This document shows, in pieces, positions 18,054 through 27,350 of a DNA stretch of 64,000 nt (positions are counted from its first letter, which is position 1; every line of letters begins with the position of its first letter). The translations under genes and the position numbers were made by a program. Source of the DNA: JACKDW01 sp964621785. Its GTDB lineage: Bacteria; Myxococcota_A; Polyangia; Nannocystales; Nannocystaceae. The notes below the pieces were generated by a model. It made no database searches, was not told the origin of the DNA, and worked only from the letters and a program-made list of their open reading frames with translations. Where the stretch lies: positions 25,491-89,490 of the forward strand of contig CAZUPD010000015.1 in NCBI GenBank assembly GCA_964621785.1, in the 5' to 3' direction.

Positions 18054-18498
18054 GGATGGTCCATACCACAGGCGTTGCCTTTGCTTGAAGATTTGTAGGA
18101 TGAAGGGTCAACCCGTCCATACATCACGACAATCGGACCCGGAAAACCAATGCAACGATGTCTGATGTACAAGGTCAGCTGCAATGCAGCAATTCATTCG
18201 TACGGATTGTTTCGCATGAACTCTCGGAATGTCGCGTTCCTGTCCCTTAAGACTGTAAATGATTGGGTGCCCCGGCCCCCCGAAGATCTAGGTCCTACCG
18301 CGTCGGAGTCGCCCGTACAGACCGGAACTTTGTATATGGTCGATAGGAACGGTTGATTACAGTGTTCACGATGACGTTGTGCGGGGGAAGTCCCAGGTTA
18401 AAAAATCTGTCTTTAAAGTCTGGTCTCGTCGTATCATGAAGACCTCGGTGAGGCTCGGCGGTTGCCGGGCCGATAGGATTGCCTGGTAGAGAGGTCTC
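18054..18498. other. Divergent intergenic region
   Basis: About 445 bases between divergent genes; no protein or RNA gene recognised. The right end carries a usable ribosome binding site (AGAGAGG, just before the ATG at 18499). A G/C-flanked GGGGAAGTCCC dyad lies near 18385 but is not supported as a regulator site by other copies. Confidence 0.4.
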
Positions 18499-20382
18499 AT
18501 GTCTCGATCTGTGTCCATTGTGTTGCCCACGCTCGCGTCGATGCTCCTGGTTGGCTCGGCCTGTTCAAACGACTATAGCGAGCTCGCCCAAGATGGTGCC
18601 GCCCAGCGGGTGAGCTTGCCAAAGCGACAGGTGAAGCGACAAGCTGCGAAACGCGTGCCCACCAAGCCTCGCCCCAAGCCCACCGTGCACACGGTCGATG
18701 TGAGCAAATTGTCGACCAAACCGGTTTTCGTCGATGGGATTGCGCCTTTGCTCGACGAACGCACCGAGTACGAATTGCGCTTGAACAACCCCAAAGGGCT
18801 GTTTAAGAAAATCAAGGCATTGGAGGCCAAGCGGGCTTCGGCCTCCAAGAACTTTATCAAGCTTCATGCCGAGGCTGCCGACTCTCTCAAATACAACCTG
18901 CAAAATATCAACAAATCGAGTTCGTCGTCTCATTTTAGTTGGCGCGAGTTAGGTATGACGACGCCGATAAAAAACCAAAATCCCTACGGGACGTGTTGGG
19001 CCTTTGGCTCGATCGGGGCGATGGAATCCAACTACCTCATCCACCATCGCGAAGCGGTCGACCTTTCCGAGCAGGATCTCATCAACTGCAACTGCCGGGC
19101 CTGCGACGGGTCTTCCAAAGTCCAACACGGTGAGAAGCGGGAAGTGGGGGTCCGTGAAGATAGCTTCAACACCTATGTCGGCGACGGCAACAAAAAACCG
19201 TGCCAGCAAAAGTGGCTCGATAACTGTGGAACATGCGATCTGACGAATCAGACCCCTTACCGTGTGAGCAGTGTGTTCCCCGTCGATCCGGCGTACACGG
19301 GAGATGGTGCCTATCCGCTGGAGCCGGTGCCAGTTGCCGCGATGAAGGCGGCCATCGTCAAGTACGGTCCGATCTACGTGAAGATGCATATTCCCAAGGG
19401 ATCGAAAATTGGTTCGCACAAGGGCGACGGTGTGTTCGACGAAACCGTCGAGCTCGTCTACGAACCCGAACGCAACACCGGTGCACATATGGTTGTGCTC
19501 ACTGGGTGGGACGATGGCAAACAGGCCTGGGAGATGCGCAACTCGTGGGGAACCGGCTGGGGCACCGGCGGGTATGGTTGGATCAAATACGGTAGCAACA
19601 AGATTGGGATGAGTGCCCACGTGATGATGATGCATGTCCCAGGGCATCGCACGACCGCCGTATGGCGCAAGGGAGCAGCCGAGGAAATTCAGGTTCACGG
19701 ATGGGAATACGATGACTATCGGGCACGCTACGACAAGATCTGGCCCGATGGATGGCGTTTGCATGACCTCGAGGTCCATGTCGAAGGGGGTGTTCCCCTG
19801 TACAATGCGGTATGGCGAAAGGGAGCCGTTTCCGAAAAGCAGGTGTACGGTTGGACGTATGCGGACTACCAGAAAAAGTACGATGAGTTGTGGAAACAGG
19901 GGTGGCGCATCCATATGCTGCAAACCTTCGTCACCAAGGCGGGGCCGCGCTACACCGCAGTCTGGCGCAAGGGCAACAACGCCGAGGTACAACATTATGG
20001 CAAGACGTACACGGAGTACCAGAGCCTCTACGACGACCTGTGGAAAAAGGGCTGGCGGATCTATCTCTTAAATGAGTATGTCGTCGGCAATCAGGTCCGC
20101 TACGACGCCGTCTGGCGGAAAGGGAAGACTGCGGAGATTCAGCACTACGGTCAAAATTATACCGCCTACCGAGCAAAGTATGATGAGTTGTGGAAGAAGG
20201 GCTGGCGCCTGTATATCCTCAATAACTACATCGTCGGTGGTCAGCTCAAATACTCGGCCGTGTGGCGCCCGAGTAAGGCCGCCGAAGTGCAGGTGTACGG
20301 CTGGGATTACGAGGCGTACCGGCTCAAAGACGAGGAGTTGCGCACGTCCGGCTGGCGCTTGGCGATGCTCGAGTCGTTTTGA
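18499..20382 (+). CDS. Papain-like (C1A) cysteine protease lipoprotein with tandem C-terminal repeats
   Basis: 627 residues. The signal peptide ends in a lipobox (G-S-A-C, Cys22). A basic stretch and coiled propeptide-like region run to about residue 145. The papain domain is about 146-380: Gln160 with N-P-Y-G-T-C-W-A-F (catalytic Cys166), G-A-H-M-V-V-L-T-G-W (His330) and R-N-S-W-G-T-G-W-G (Asn348), so the full triad and oxyanion Gln are present. Residues from about 384 to the end form five repeats of about 50 residues of the 'bacterial tandem repeat domain 1' type (Y-x-A-V-W-R-K-G ... G-W-R-L). Expected as a surface-tethered, secreted protease, possibly for prey or debris digestion. It ends 114 bp before the start chosen for the DUF1415-like gene. 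Confidence 0.88.
   Translation: MSRSVSIVLPTLASMLLVGSACSNDYSELAQDGAAQRVSLPKRQVKRQAAKRVPTKPRPKPTVHTVDVSKLSTKPVFVDGIAPLLDERTEYELRLNNPKGLFKKIKALEAKRASASKNFIKLHAEAADSLKYNLQNINKSSSSSHFSWRELGMTTPIKNQNPYGTCWAFGSIGAMESNYLIHHREAVDLSEQDLINCNCRACDGSSKVQHGEKREVGVREDSFNTYVGDGNKKPCQQKWLDNCGTCDLTNQTPYRVSSVFPVDPAYTGDGAYPLEPVPVAAMKAAIVKYGPIYVKMHIPKGSKIGSHKGDGVFDETVELVYEPERNTGAHMVVLTGWDDGKQAWEMRNSWGTGWGTGGYGWIKYGSNKIGMSAHVMMMHVPGHRTTAVWRKGAAEEIQVHGWEYDDYRARYDKIWPDGWRLHDLEVHVEGGVPLYNAVWRKGAVSEKQVYGWTYADYQKKYDELWKQGWRIHMLQTFVTKAGPRYTAVWRKGNNAEVQHYGKTYTEYQSLYDDLWKKGWRIYLLNEYVVGNQVRYDAVWRKGKTAEIQHYGQNYTAYRAKYDELWKKGWRLYILNNYIVGGQLKYSAVWRPSKAAEVQVYGWDYEAYRLKDEELRTSGWRLAMLESF
19644..20379 (+). repeat. Five tandem ~150-bp coding repeats
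   Basis: In-frame repeats of about 50 codons in the papain-like gene. Each has the pattern aromatic-x-A-V-W-R-K/P-G/S, A-E-(I/V)-Q, Y-G, Y, Y-D-E-L-W, G-W-R-(L/I), with the last copy ending at the stop. They are clearly diverged at DNA level, so not a recent expansion. Confidence 0.85.
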
Positions 20383-20495
20383 CGTTGACCCGCACGCGCC
20401 TTTGGCTGCACACCGTTGACGAGCTCGCTGGACGGAGTACGACCCCATTGAACACGCGGGTTCGACACAAACGAAAACCTGCTACCCTCCCCCGC

Positions 20496-21206
20496 GTGTC
20501 CGAGCCCGACCACCAAGCGCTGATGGACGTGCACACCCGTTATCTCGTCGAGGTTGTTGAGGACCTGGGCCTGTGTCCGTTTGCCCGCCGCTGCCGGTTG
20601 CAGGGCCGGCTCGAACGCCCGCTCATCGATATGCCCGAAGGTGCTCCTGACCCCGCAGCGGTCGCCCGTACGCTCGCCGGTGTCGAGCTGCACAACCCCG
20701 AGGTCGAGATCGTGTTGCTCACATTTGTCGCTCGGCGTCAAAACCTGACCTTCGAGAAACCTCCGGCGTTCGAGGCGTGGGTCCGTCAGCTGCGGACGGC
20801 CTACGAACACATGCAAGTGCAACGATCGAGCCTTCGCTACTATATGGTCGGGTTTCATCCACAAAACCACCGCAACCCCGAACGGGCGCTCACCCGGGAT
20901 TCGCTGGTGCCCCTGCTGCGGCGGACCCCGGACCCGGTGATCCAGTGTATCCGTGCCGACCTCCTCGACGAGCTTCGCCGGCAGGCCCAAGAGGCGGCCC
21001 AGGCCAAGTTTCGCGCCGACGTTGCCAAACTCGCGCCGGAGCTTCAGGCCATGCTCGAACATGCGGTGTCCACCGACTCGGAGCTCTCGTCGGAGATCGC
21101 CGACAACAACTTTGCCCGGGTCGGGGCGGGGGAGGGATGGAAGAGTCTCGAGCAGCGGATCGATGCGATTTTGCGGGCGCGAGCGGCCCTCGGCGACGAG
21201 GCGTAA
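20496..21206 (+). CDS. DUF1415-like protein
   Basis: About 236 residues from the GTG at 20496; the frame opens at 20379, but the first 39 residues look non-coding and the start is uncertain. The motif L-G-L-C-P-F-A-R-R-C near residue 28, preceded by a Y-L-V-E-V-V-E-D helix and followed by basic and beta segments, resembles the N-terminus of the DUF1415 family. The middle V-I-Q-C-I-R-A-D-L-L-D segment and the long C-terminal helices fit a small soluble alpha/beta protein. Function unknown. A one-mismatch iterated palindrome is at 20811-20822. Confidence 0.55.
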   Translation: MSEPDHQALMDVHTRYLVEVVEDLGLCPFARRCRLQGRLERPLIDMPEGAPDPAAVARTLAGVELHNPEVEIVLLTFVARRQNLTFEKPPAFEAWVRQLRTAYEHMQVQRSSLRYYMVGFHPQNHRNPERALTRDSLVPLLRRTPDPVIQCIRADLLDELRRQAQEAAQAKFRADVAKLAPELQAMLEHAVSTDSELSSEIADNNFARVGAGEGWKSLEQRIDAILRARAALGDEA

Positions 21207-21467
21207 GCGTGTTGCTCGCACCGTCGCATGTGCCTTCAACAGGGCTCTCAAACGGTGCGACCGTTGGGGGCAGCTCGCCGATTCGATGGTGATACATCGA
21301 ATATGCACGTCGAGGGGTCGCGTCCAATGGCCCATGTCGAGACCGGCTTGACCGCGAATGTTTTGATGACAAGTTCGGGTTAGACACGGCAAACGGGTCG
21401 ATGGTTTTGCTAAAAAATCGCGTTTGACGACAGAATTTTTTGTTCGGGCCTGGTACCCTTCGCGCAT

Positions 21468-22106
21468 ATGTCCGAACGCACGAGGCTCTCCCGTCGCGGA
21501 CTGTTTCGCGGAATTGGAACGGCGACGTTGGTCGCTGGTTGTAGTGGCAACAAAGCCACCACAGACAATCCCTCGGACGGCCTGACAACGCCACCTCCCG
21601 AAGGTGCCGAGGCTGTCGGCCCCGGCCCTGTGTCGCTGAGTTTTGAGCTCAACGGGCAGCCGGTCGCCCTCGAAGCAGCACCCAGCACCACCTTGCTGTC
21701 TGCCCTGCGCCTACAACTCGACACCACCGGGCCCAAAGAAGTTTGCAACCGCGGGGCCTGTGGTGCCTGTATGGTGCTGGTCGATGGTGTCCCGCGCAAC
21801 AGCTGCATGCTGCTTGCCCACGATGTCCGCGGGGCCAAGGTTACCACGGTCGAGGGTTTGGCCGCGGGCGGGCAACTGTCTGCGCTGCAGCAGGCATTTG
21901 TCGACTGTGACGCCATGCAATGCGGGTTTTGTACCTCAGGGATGCTGATCTCGTGCAGTGCCTTGCTCGCCCGCAGCCACGGCAGCGTGCCCGAGCCCGA
22001 TGCGATTAAAACGGCGATTTCCGGCAATTTGTGTCGCTGTGGCACCTATCCCCATGTCGTTGCTGCGGTCACCCAGGCCGCCGGTGGGGCGCAGGGAGGC
22101 GCGTAG
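21468..22106 (+). CDS. Molybdenum hydroxylase 2Fe-2S subunit, Tat-exported
   Basis: 212 residues. The N-terminus is a twin-arginine signal (S-R-R-G-L-F-R-G-I-G-T-A-T) ending V-A-G-C, so it is exported folded and possibly lipid-anchored. The plant-type 2Fe-2S cluster ligands are C-N-R-G-A-C-G-A-C and a later cysteine (about residues 85-107). The second 2Fe-2S domain has C-G-F-C-T-S-G and C-R-C-G-T. This is the small subunit of xanthine-dehydrogenase-type enzymes, most like periplasmic aldehyde oxidoreductase PaoA (YagT). It passes electrons from Moco to the FAD subunit. First gene of a tight operon; the next gene starts 4 bases after its stop. Confidence 0.9.
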   Translation: MSERTRLSRRGLFRGIGTATLVAGCSGNKATTDNPSDGLTTPPPEGAEAVGPGPVSLSFELNGQPVALEAAPSTTLLSALRLQLDTTGPKEVCNRGACGACMVLVDGVPRNSCMLLAHDVRGAKVTTVEGLAAGGQLSALQQAFVDCDAMQCGFCTSGMLISCSALLARSHGSVPEPDAIKTAISGNLCRCGTYPHVVAAVTQAAGGAQGGA

Positions 22107-22109
22107 ATC

Positions 22110-24443
22110 ATGGCAGATACAACGAAAACCAAACTGAAACTCGGGTTTGCCGACCAGTTGCAAACGATCGCGGTCGATCTTCCCCAGGGGGAGCCGCGGC
22201 CGTGGGATGCCGATAGCAAACTCTCGGTCGTCGGGCAGTCGACCACGCGGATCGACGGTTTCGCCAAGGTGACGGGCGAGGCGCGGTATACCCATGATAT
22301 TCGGGTTCCGGGGATGTTGCACGCGGCGGTGCTCCGCAGCCCCTACGCCTGTTGTATCATCAAAGAAATCGACCTCACGGCGGCCGTGCAATCCCCGGGG
22401 GTCGCCGCTGTGCTCCCGCTCGCGGAGGTCGGCGAGCGTATGTTGTTCGCCGGGCAAGATGTGGCCGCGGTTGCGGCTGCGACACCCGAACAGGCCCGGG
22501 CGGCTTTGGCCGCGATCGCGGTGAGCTATGAGGAGCAGCCATTTGTGGTGACCACCCGCGATGCCATGGAGCCGGGGGCACCTCTTGTGCATACAACCAA
22601 AGTCAAGGCCCGACAGACCGAGGGGGATGAACCCGGGACGTCGCGTCAGGCGACCCAAAAAGGCAACGTCCGCCACACCGGATCCGACAGCAAGAAAGAT
22701 GTTGCCAAGGGTCTGCGCGCGGCCGATGTCGTCCACGAGGCCGAATACACCACCCAGGTACATACACACTCGGCCCTCGAAACCCACTCGATCGTGGTCC
22801 GCTGGGACGATGACAAACACATGACCGTGTGGAGCTCGACCCAGGGCATTTTTAGTGTACGCGGCGAAATGGCGGAAATTTTTGACCTGAAGCCGGCCGA
22901 TGTCCACGTGATCACCGAGTACTTGGGCGGTGGGTTTGGGGCCAAGTTCGGGGCTTCGGCGCCCGGTTCTCGGCTGGGTTTTATCGCCGGGACCCTGGCC
23001 AAGAAGGCCAAGGCACCGGTCAGCCTGTTGCTCGATCGCTACGAGGAGCATGTATGTACAGGAAATCGCCCCGACTCGATTCAAAAGGTCAAGCTGGGGG
23101 CCAAAAAGTCGGGGGAGCTCACCGCGATCCATGTCGTCGCCCACGGGACGGCGGGGATTGGGACCGGGGCGGGGGTTGGCCGCAATGCCACCGGGATCTA
23201 CACCCGCTGCCCCAACATTAAACTCGAGAGTGCAGATGTCTATACACATGCCGGTCCGGGTGCGGCCTTCCGTGCGCCGGGGCATCCGCAGGGAGCATTT
23301 GCCCTGGAGCTGGCGATCGACGAGCTCGGGGCCAAACTCGGGCGCGACCCCCTCGACATCCGTATCGACCACAATGTTCACCCGGTCCGCCGGCACCAAT
23401 TTGAGCTCGGGCGCACCACGTTCGAGTGGGACCAAAAACGCAAGCGGGCGGCCGACCTGCGCACGCGCAAGGCCAGGGTGCTGCGGGGAGTCGGTGTAGC
23501 TGCATCAATTTGGGGGGACTTCGGACGCAAAGCCGCGGCCGTGGCAACCGTCAGCGTCGGTCGAGACGGCAGTATCGAAGTCCAAAATGGAGTCCAGGAT
23601 ATCGGCGGGGGGATCATCACGGTCATGGCCCAAGTCGCCGCCGAAGTGTTCGCACGCCCGCTCGAGACCGTGACCGTCAAGTTTGGCGACAGCCGCTACG
23701 GGGCGTCGGTCGGCAGCGGGGGAAGTCAAACGACGTCTTCGGTGACACCTGCCGTGCGCGCGGCAGCCCACAAGGTCAAGGACCAACTCGTCGAAGTCGC
23801 GGCCAAGGAACTCAAGTGCAGTATCAAAGATGTCTCGTGGGACAGTGATGGAACCGCCCACGCGCGCAAGGCCAAACGCACGCTTCCGTGGGCTCGCCTG
23901 TGTCAACGCCTCCCGGGTGAGACAGCGACCGCCACCGCGACACGTCCAGGAACCTACGGCCACCACCCGATGCGATTCATGGGAGGACCGGTCTACCAAA
24001 TCGCGGGTGTGCAGTTTGCCGAGGTCGCGGTCGACAGTTGGACCGGTGAGGTCTCCGTCGAAAAAATCCTGGCGATCCACGACTGCGGCCGGGTGATGAA
24101 TCCGCTGACACTGCGCTCCCAGATCAACGGCGGCGTGATCTTGGGAACGAGCTACGCACTGATGGAGCAACGGGTGATGGACCGGCGTTCGGGGCTGATG
24201 CTCAACCCCAACCTCGAGGCCTACAAAATCGCAGGGGCCCGGGATGTGCCCGAGATCGAGATTGTGCTGACCGAGGTCTATACCGGCAACAACAATACAG
24301 GGGCGATCGGAATCGGTGAACCTGCAACGATTCCAACGGCAGCCGCCATCGCTTGCGCCGTGGCCAATGCGACAGGTGCCGCCGTGCGCAACCTTCCACT
24401 GACACCCGACCGGGTGCTGCAAAGCCTGGGATTGGTGACCTAA
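22110..24443 (+). CDS. Molybdenum hydroxylase Moco-binding large subunit
   Basis: 777 residues, the normal length for the large subunit of the PaoC/YagR-like group. The first 170 residues carry the a/b hammerhead (F-A-K-V-T-G-E-A-R-Y-T-H-D). The molybdopterin-binding domains follow, with G-G-G-F-G-A-K, F-R-A-P-G-H-P-Q-G and D-I-G-G-G. Near the end, G-I-G-E-P-A carries the glutamate (about 737) that acts as base in hydroxylation. Substrate probably an aldehyde or N-heterocycle. No own signal peptide: export presumably occurs as a complex with the Tat-tagged small subunit. The stop TAA overlaps an ATG (TAATG) that opens the small bridging gene. Confidence 0.92.
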   Translation: MADTTKTKLKLGFADQLQTIAVDLPQGEPRPWDADSKLSVVGQSTTRIDGFAKVTGEARYTHDIRVPGMLHAAVLRSPYACCIIKEIDLTAAVQSPGVAAVLPLAEVGERMLFAGQDVAAVAAATPEQARAALAAIAVSYEEQPFVVTTRDAMEPGAPLVHTTKVKARQTEGDEPGTSRQATQKGNVRHTGSDSKKDVAKGLRAADVVHEAEYTTQVHTHSALETHSIVVRWDDDKHMTVWSSTQGIFSVRGEMAEIFDLKPADVHVITEYLGGGFGAKFGASAPGSRLGFIAGTLAKKAKAPVSLLLDRYEEHVCTGNRPDSIQKVKLGAKKSGELTAIHVVAHGTAGIGTGAGVGRNATGIYTRCPNIKLESADVYTHAGPGAAFRAPGHPQGAFALELAIDELGAKLGRDPLDIRIDHNVHPVRRHQFELGRTTFEWDQKRKRAADLRTRKARVLRGVGVAASIWGDFGRKAAAVATVSVGRDGSIEVQNGVQDIGGGIITVMAQVAAEVFARPLETVTVKFGDSRYGASVGSGGSQTTSSVTPAVRAAAHKVKDQLVEVAAKELKCSIKDVSWDSDGTAHARKAKRTLPWARLCQRLPGETATATATRPGTYGHHPMRFMGGPVYQIAGVQFAEVAVDSWTGEVSVEKILAIHDCGRVMNPLTLRSQINGGVILGTSYALMEQRVMDRRSGLMLNPNLEAYKIAGARDVPEIEIVLTEVYTGNNNTGAIGIGEPATIPTAAAIACAVANATGAAVRNLPLTPDRVLQSLGLVT

Positions 24444-24562
24444 TGTGGAGAACAAACATGGCTTTTGAAGCGGAATCGAACGGCAGCGTGGAGAACCCGC
24501 ACCACGTCGTGTTCATTGGTAAAAAATCGGTGGTTCGCCGCCGCGATGCGGAGGTGTTGTGA
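24443..24562 (+). CDS. Candidate 39-codon bridging gene in the hydroxylase operon
   Basis: A small frame that starts at an ATG overlapping the stop of the large subunit (TAATG) and ends at a TGA overlapping the ATG of the FAD subunit (TGATG). The ATG at 24458 gives a 34-residue version. The peptide has an acidic N-half and ends basic (V-V-R-R-R-D-A-E-V-L). The exact coupling at both ends suggests it is translated, perhaps only to carry ribosomes across the 118-bp junction. No family is recognised and it may be a coupling leader rather than a working peptide. Confidence 0.4.
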   Translation: MWRTNMAFEAESNGSVENPHHVVFIGKKSVVRRRDAEVL

Positions 24563-25572
24563 TGCGACCGTTTGCCCTGATCCGACCTCAAGTTCTCGAG
24601 CAAGTTCAAAAGCGCGTGGCCGATGATCCTGGTCATCGGGTGATTCGCGCGGGCGGGCTCGACCTGATCGACCAGATGAAAGAGGGATTGTTGCAGCCCC
24701 AAGAATTGGTCGAGTTGCGACATGTCAACGATGCCCATGGGGTGGCGATGCGTGGGGTACAGGCCCAGGAGGACGGCCGGTGGGCGATCGGTGCCTTGGT
24801 CACGCTTTCGCAGCTGGCCGAGTTCGACAGTTTTCCGCCGGGGCTCCACGCGCTGCGCGAGGCCGCGGGCTCGGCCGCGACTCCTGGGATCCGCAACACC
24901 GCGACTGTCGGCGGCAACCTGCTGCAGCGCCCGCGCTGTTGGTATTTTCGCCGCGCCGATCTGGTGTGCCTCAAAAAGGGTGGGAAGGCCTGTTTTGCGG
25001 CGACTGGCGAGAACAAGTACAACGCGATCTTAGGTGGTGGCCCGAGCTTCATCGTCCACCCGTCGACCCTCGCGGTCGCATTTTCGGCACTCGGAGCCAC
25101 GGTTCGAATCGCTGCCCCTGCCGGTACCCGCGAGATGCCGATCGCAGACTTGTTTGTCGGGCCCGAGGTCGATCCCCTGCGCGAGCACAGCTTGGCACCC
25201 GGCGAGGTGATCACACAAATTCTTGTACCTGCACAAACGCCCGAGCACCATTCGGCCTATGAAGTGGCCAAGGAGAAGCACTCCCACGACTGGCCCCTGG
25301 CCGAGGCCGCGGTTTCAGTGCAGCTACAAGCGGGTAAGATCGCGGCCGCTTCGGTGGTGCTCGGCCATGTTGCGCCGGTGCCGTGGAAAGCCCCCGGTGC
25401 CGAGCAACTGTTGGTCGGCCAGACGCCGTCGACCGAGGTGTTTGCCGAGGCCGCCAAGGCGGCGACCGCCGGTGCCAATCCCCTCAAACACAATGCCTAC
25501 AAAGTCCCGCTGGCCCAGGGGCTTGTGCGTAAGGCTCTGCATCGGGCCTGCGCTGTCGCCCTCCCGGAGTAA
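24562..25572 (+). CDS. Molybdenum hydroxylase FAD-binding subunit
   Basis: 336 residues from the ATG at 24562, chosen because GGAGG (24550-24554) lies 7 bases upstream. FAD-binding PCMH-type domain with A-T-P-G-I-R-N-T-A-T-V-G-G-N-L (about 106-120), then a C-terminal CO-dehydrogenase flavoprotein domain. Cys126, Cys136 and Cys144 (R-C-W-Y-F-R, L-V-C-L-K-K-G-G-K-A-C) match the insertion that holds a 4Fe-4S cluster in PaoB-type subunits. It completes the three-subunit enzyme. One-mismatch iterated palindromes lie at 25223-25234 and 25318-25329. Confidence 0.9.
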   Translation: MRPFALIRPQVLEQVQKRVADDPGHRVIRAGGLDLIDQMKEGLLQPQELVELRHVNDAHGVAMRGVQAQEDGRWAIGALVTLSQLAEFDSFPPGLHALREAAGSAATPGIRNTATVGGNLLQRPRCWYFRRADLVCLKKGGKACFAATGENKYNAILGGGPSFIVHPSTLAVAFSALGATVRIAAPAGTREMPIADLFVGPEVDPLREHSLAPGEVITQILVPAQTPEHHSAYEVAKEKHSHDWPLAEAAVSVQLQAGKIAAASVVLGHVAPVPWKAPGAEQLLVGQTPSTEVFAEAAKAATAGANPLKHNAYKVPLAQGLVRKALHRACAVALPE

Positions 25573-25577
25573 CCACC

Positions 25578-25799
25578 ATGCCGAACTATATGCGCGTCAT
25601 CGATACGTCCGTGCCCGTGTGCAAGCATCTGCGAACCAAGGCGCTTTATGTGTATGGGCAAGATACACCCGATGCATTTACAACCAGTCGGTCGAGCCAC
25701 TACCACTGCCAACGCACCCAGATGGTCACCGGTCCCGATCGCGCACCGTGTGTGCCGGAGAGCTGCGAGCCGGGTCGCGATTGCTTTGAGTTGCGATAA
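25578..25799 (+). CDS. Small cysteine-rich protein in hydroxylase operon
   Basis: 73 residues starting 6 bases after the FAD-subunit stop, so almost certainly cotranscribed. Five cysteines (15, 44, 58, 63, 69), the last three in P-C-V-P-E-S-C-E-P-G-R-D-C-F, could bind a metal or form disulfides. No signal peptide or membrane segment. No known family recognised; it could be a maturation or electron-transfer accessory of the hydroxylase. A one-mismatch iterated palindrome sits inside (25672-25683). It converges with the DUF1554 lipoprotein gene at 30 bp. Confidence 0.55.
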   Translation: MPNYMRVIDTSVPVCKHLRTKALYVYGQDTPDAFTTSRSSHYHCQRTQMVTGPDRAPCVPESCEPGRDCFELR

Positions 25800-25829
25800 C
25801 GGGAGGCCGTCGTTGGTCGAACCTCGCCA

Positions 25830-26936
25830 TCACTGGCCGAAGCAATACAGATGGCGTTCGATGTTGCACAGAGCAACCGAACACTCGCCATTGCTCCACT
25901 TCGCGGTGGTTGCACCCACGACCCCGACGTGACCGACGTTGCTGGGACTCTCGACCGTCCAACCGATGCAGTTCCCCTGCTCGGAATACCCCGTCCCGTT
26001 GGGGTTGGTGTTCGACCACACTTGCTTGCCTTCACACGTCGGTACGGAATCAAACGCCACCCCGTTTTCGTCGACCGTGATCGGGACGTTGAGTTGCCCG
26101 TCGACCAAGTCTTCCCAGCCGTTGGCGATCACCTGACCATTGAGGAGCAGGTACGGCTCGTTGGCATGGGTAAATCGTTGATCGGGATCGTCTTGTGGAT
26201 CGCTGATCCACGCCTTGTAGGTCCCCGGTAATCCGACTTCACTCGCCAGTTCGCCGCATCTATCGTCGGCTCCCGTGGTCGAGTTGAGCTGGCCTGTGTA
26301 CGTTTTACTCGTCAAAAACACGAGCTTGCCGGGTTTGCACTGACCGTCGAGACAGGCCCCTTCGCACGGGCTATTGCAACCGCCGCAGTGGAGCACGTGG
26401 GTGTTGGTGTCGACCTCGCAGCCGTCGTCGGGATCGTTGTTGCAGTCGGCCATCATCGGTTGACAGACTGTGCCCGTCGTCGAACTGTCGCTGTCGGTCT
26501 CCGGGTCGGTGGTCGGGCTTGTATCGGTCGACTCACCGGTTGTCGGGTCCGTGGGGTCAGTCGGGTCCGAGGTGTTGGTCGTGTCGGTCGTGTCGGTCGT
26601 CGGATGGGTGGTGTTGGTTGCGTCGGTGGTATTTGTGGCCGTACCAGGACCCTCGGACTCGGGACCATCGGTCGTCGCAGCGCCCGAAGTTGAAGTCCCA
26701 ACCGAAGTTCCGCTGTTTGCGTCGGAGCCCATGGCTTCGGACTCGGAGGCATTCGCAGCGGTGGACGCATTGCGCCCATCATCGGCAAAGCACCCTCCAG
26801 CGGTCATGAGCAGGAGTGCGCTGGCGACATGTTTTAAAGGTGCCGATACATGAGATCTCAACGGCCAGGGCACTTCCCTACGCGGTTTTGACGAGCTCCG
26901 CGGCGCAGCATCGGGTTGAGATGTACGATCGGACAT
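25830..26936 (-). CDS. DUF1554-type lipoprotein with Thr-rich linker
   Basis: About 368 residues from the ATG at 26936. A long basic n-region precedes the hydrophobic signal and lipobox (M-T-A-G-G-C). A linker of more than 100 residues rich in Thr, Asp, Ser and Pro follows (T-T-D-T-T-N-T-S-D-P-T-D type), then a Cys-rich knot (C-N-N-D-P-D-D-G-C-E and C-G-G-C). The C-terminal domain has the DUF1554 pattern: F-L-T-S-K-T-Y-T-G, A-D-D-R-C, Y-K-A-W-I-S-D and L-L-L-N-G-Q-V-I-A. Such domains occur in surface proteins of Leptospira and myxobacteria; their ligand is not known. Confidence 0.75.
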   Translation of the reverse strand: MSDRTSQPDAAPRSSSKPRREVPWPLRSHVSAPLKHVASALLLMTAGGCFADDGRNASTAANASESEAMGSDANSGTSVGTSTSGAATTDGPESEGPGTATNTTDATNTTHPTTDTTDTTNTSDPTDPTDPTTGESTDTSPTTDPETDSDSSTTGTVCQPMMADCNNDPDDGCEVDTNTHVLHCGGCNSPCEGACLDGQCKPGKLVFLTSKTYTGQLNSTTGADDRCGELASEVGLPGTYKAWISDPQDDPDQRFTHANEPYLLLNGQVIANGWEDLVDGQLNVPITVDENGVAFDSVPTCEGKQVWSNTNPNGTGYSEQGNCIGWTVESPSNVGHVGVVGATTAKWSNGECSVALCNIERHLYCFGQ

Positions 26937-27350
26937 ATATGGAGTTTGCCGGAGATCGGTGGGACAAGGTAGCTCAAACGGACGGGCACACAACAGCCAG
27001 CACGAGCGAAGCGCGGTTTGAGACGGCTGCGCCGCCGGTGTTTCGTATCATATCTGCCGATCGCGAGATTGGCTGTAGAAATCACGCCGCACGAGTACGC
27101 GACCCGCTGGCCGGTCGCGTCCTTCATCGTTTGGGTCCGGTTGTGGTTCGGAACAACGCCGATACACCTTGCAGTGCTTCACGTGTTGAGAGACTCAACC
27201 GGCCTTCGTGCGAACCTGCCACGTTCGAAGGTGATTCGGATTTTCATGCATTCGCGGCGCGGGCCCGCATTGTGAAAATAGGCCGGCGAGGTGACGCGCG
27301 CGAAAGATGATGGGCTGCAAGCCTCGGCTTGCATTTGTTACCCTCGATCC
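26937..27350. other. Divergent intergenic region
   Basis: About 414 bases between two divergent lipoprotein genes. No gene, RNA or hairpin is recognised; promoters for both are expected here but no clear -35/-10 pair was picked out. Confidence 0.4.

Noticed and set aside
21424..21459. TTGACG ... TACCCT as a sigma-70 promoter of the hydroxylase operon
   Set aside because: The spacer would be about 24 bases, too long for a functional -35/-10 pair.
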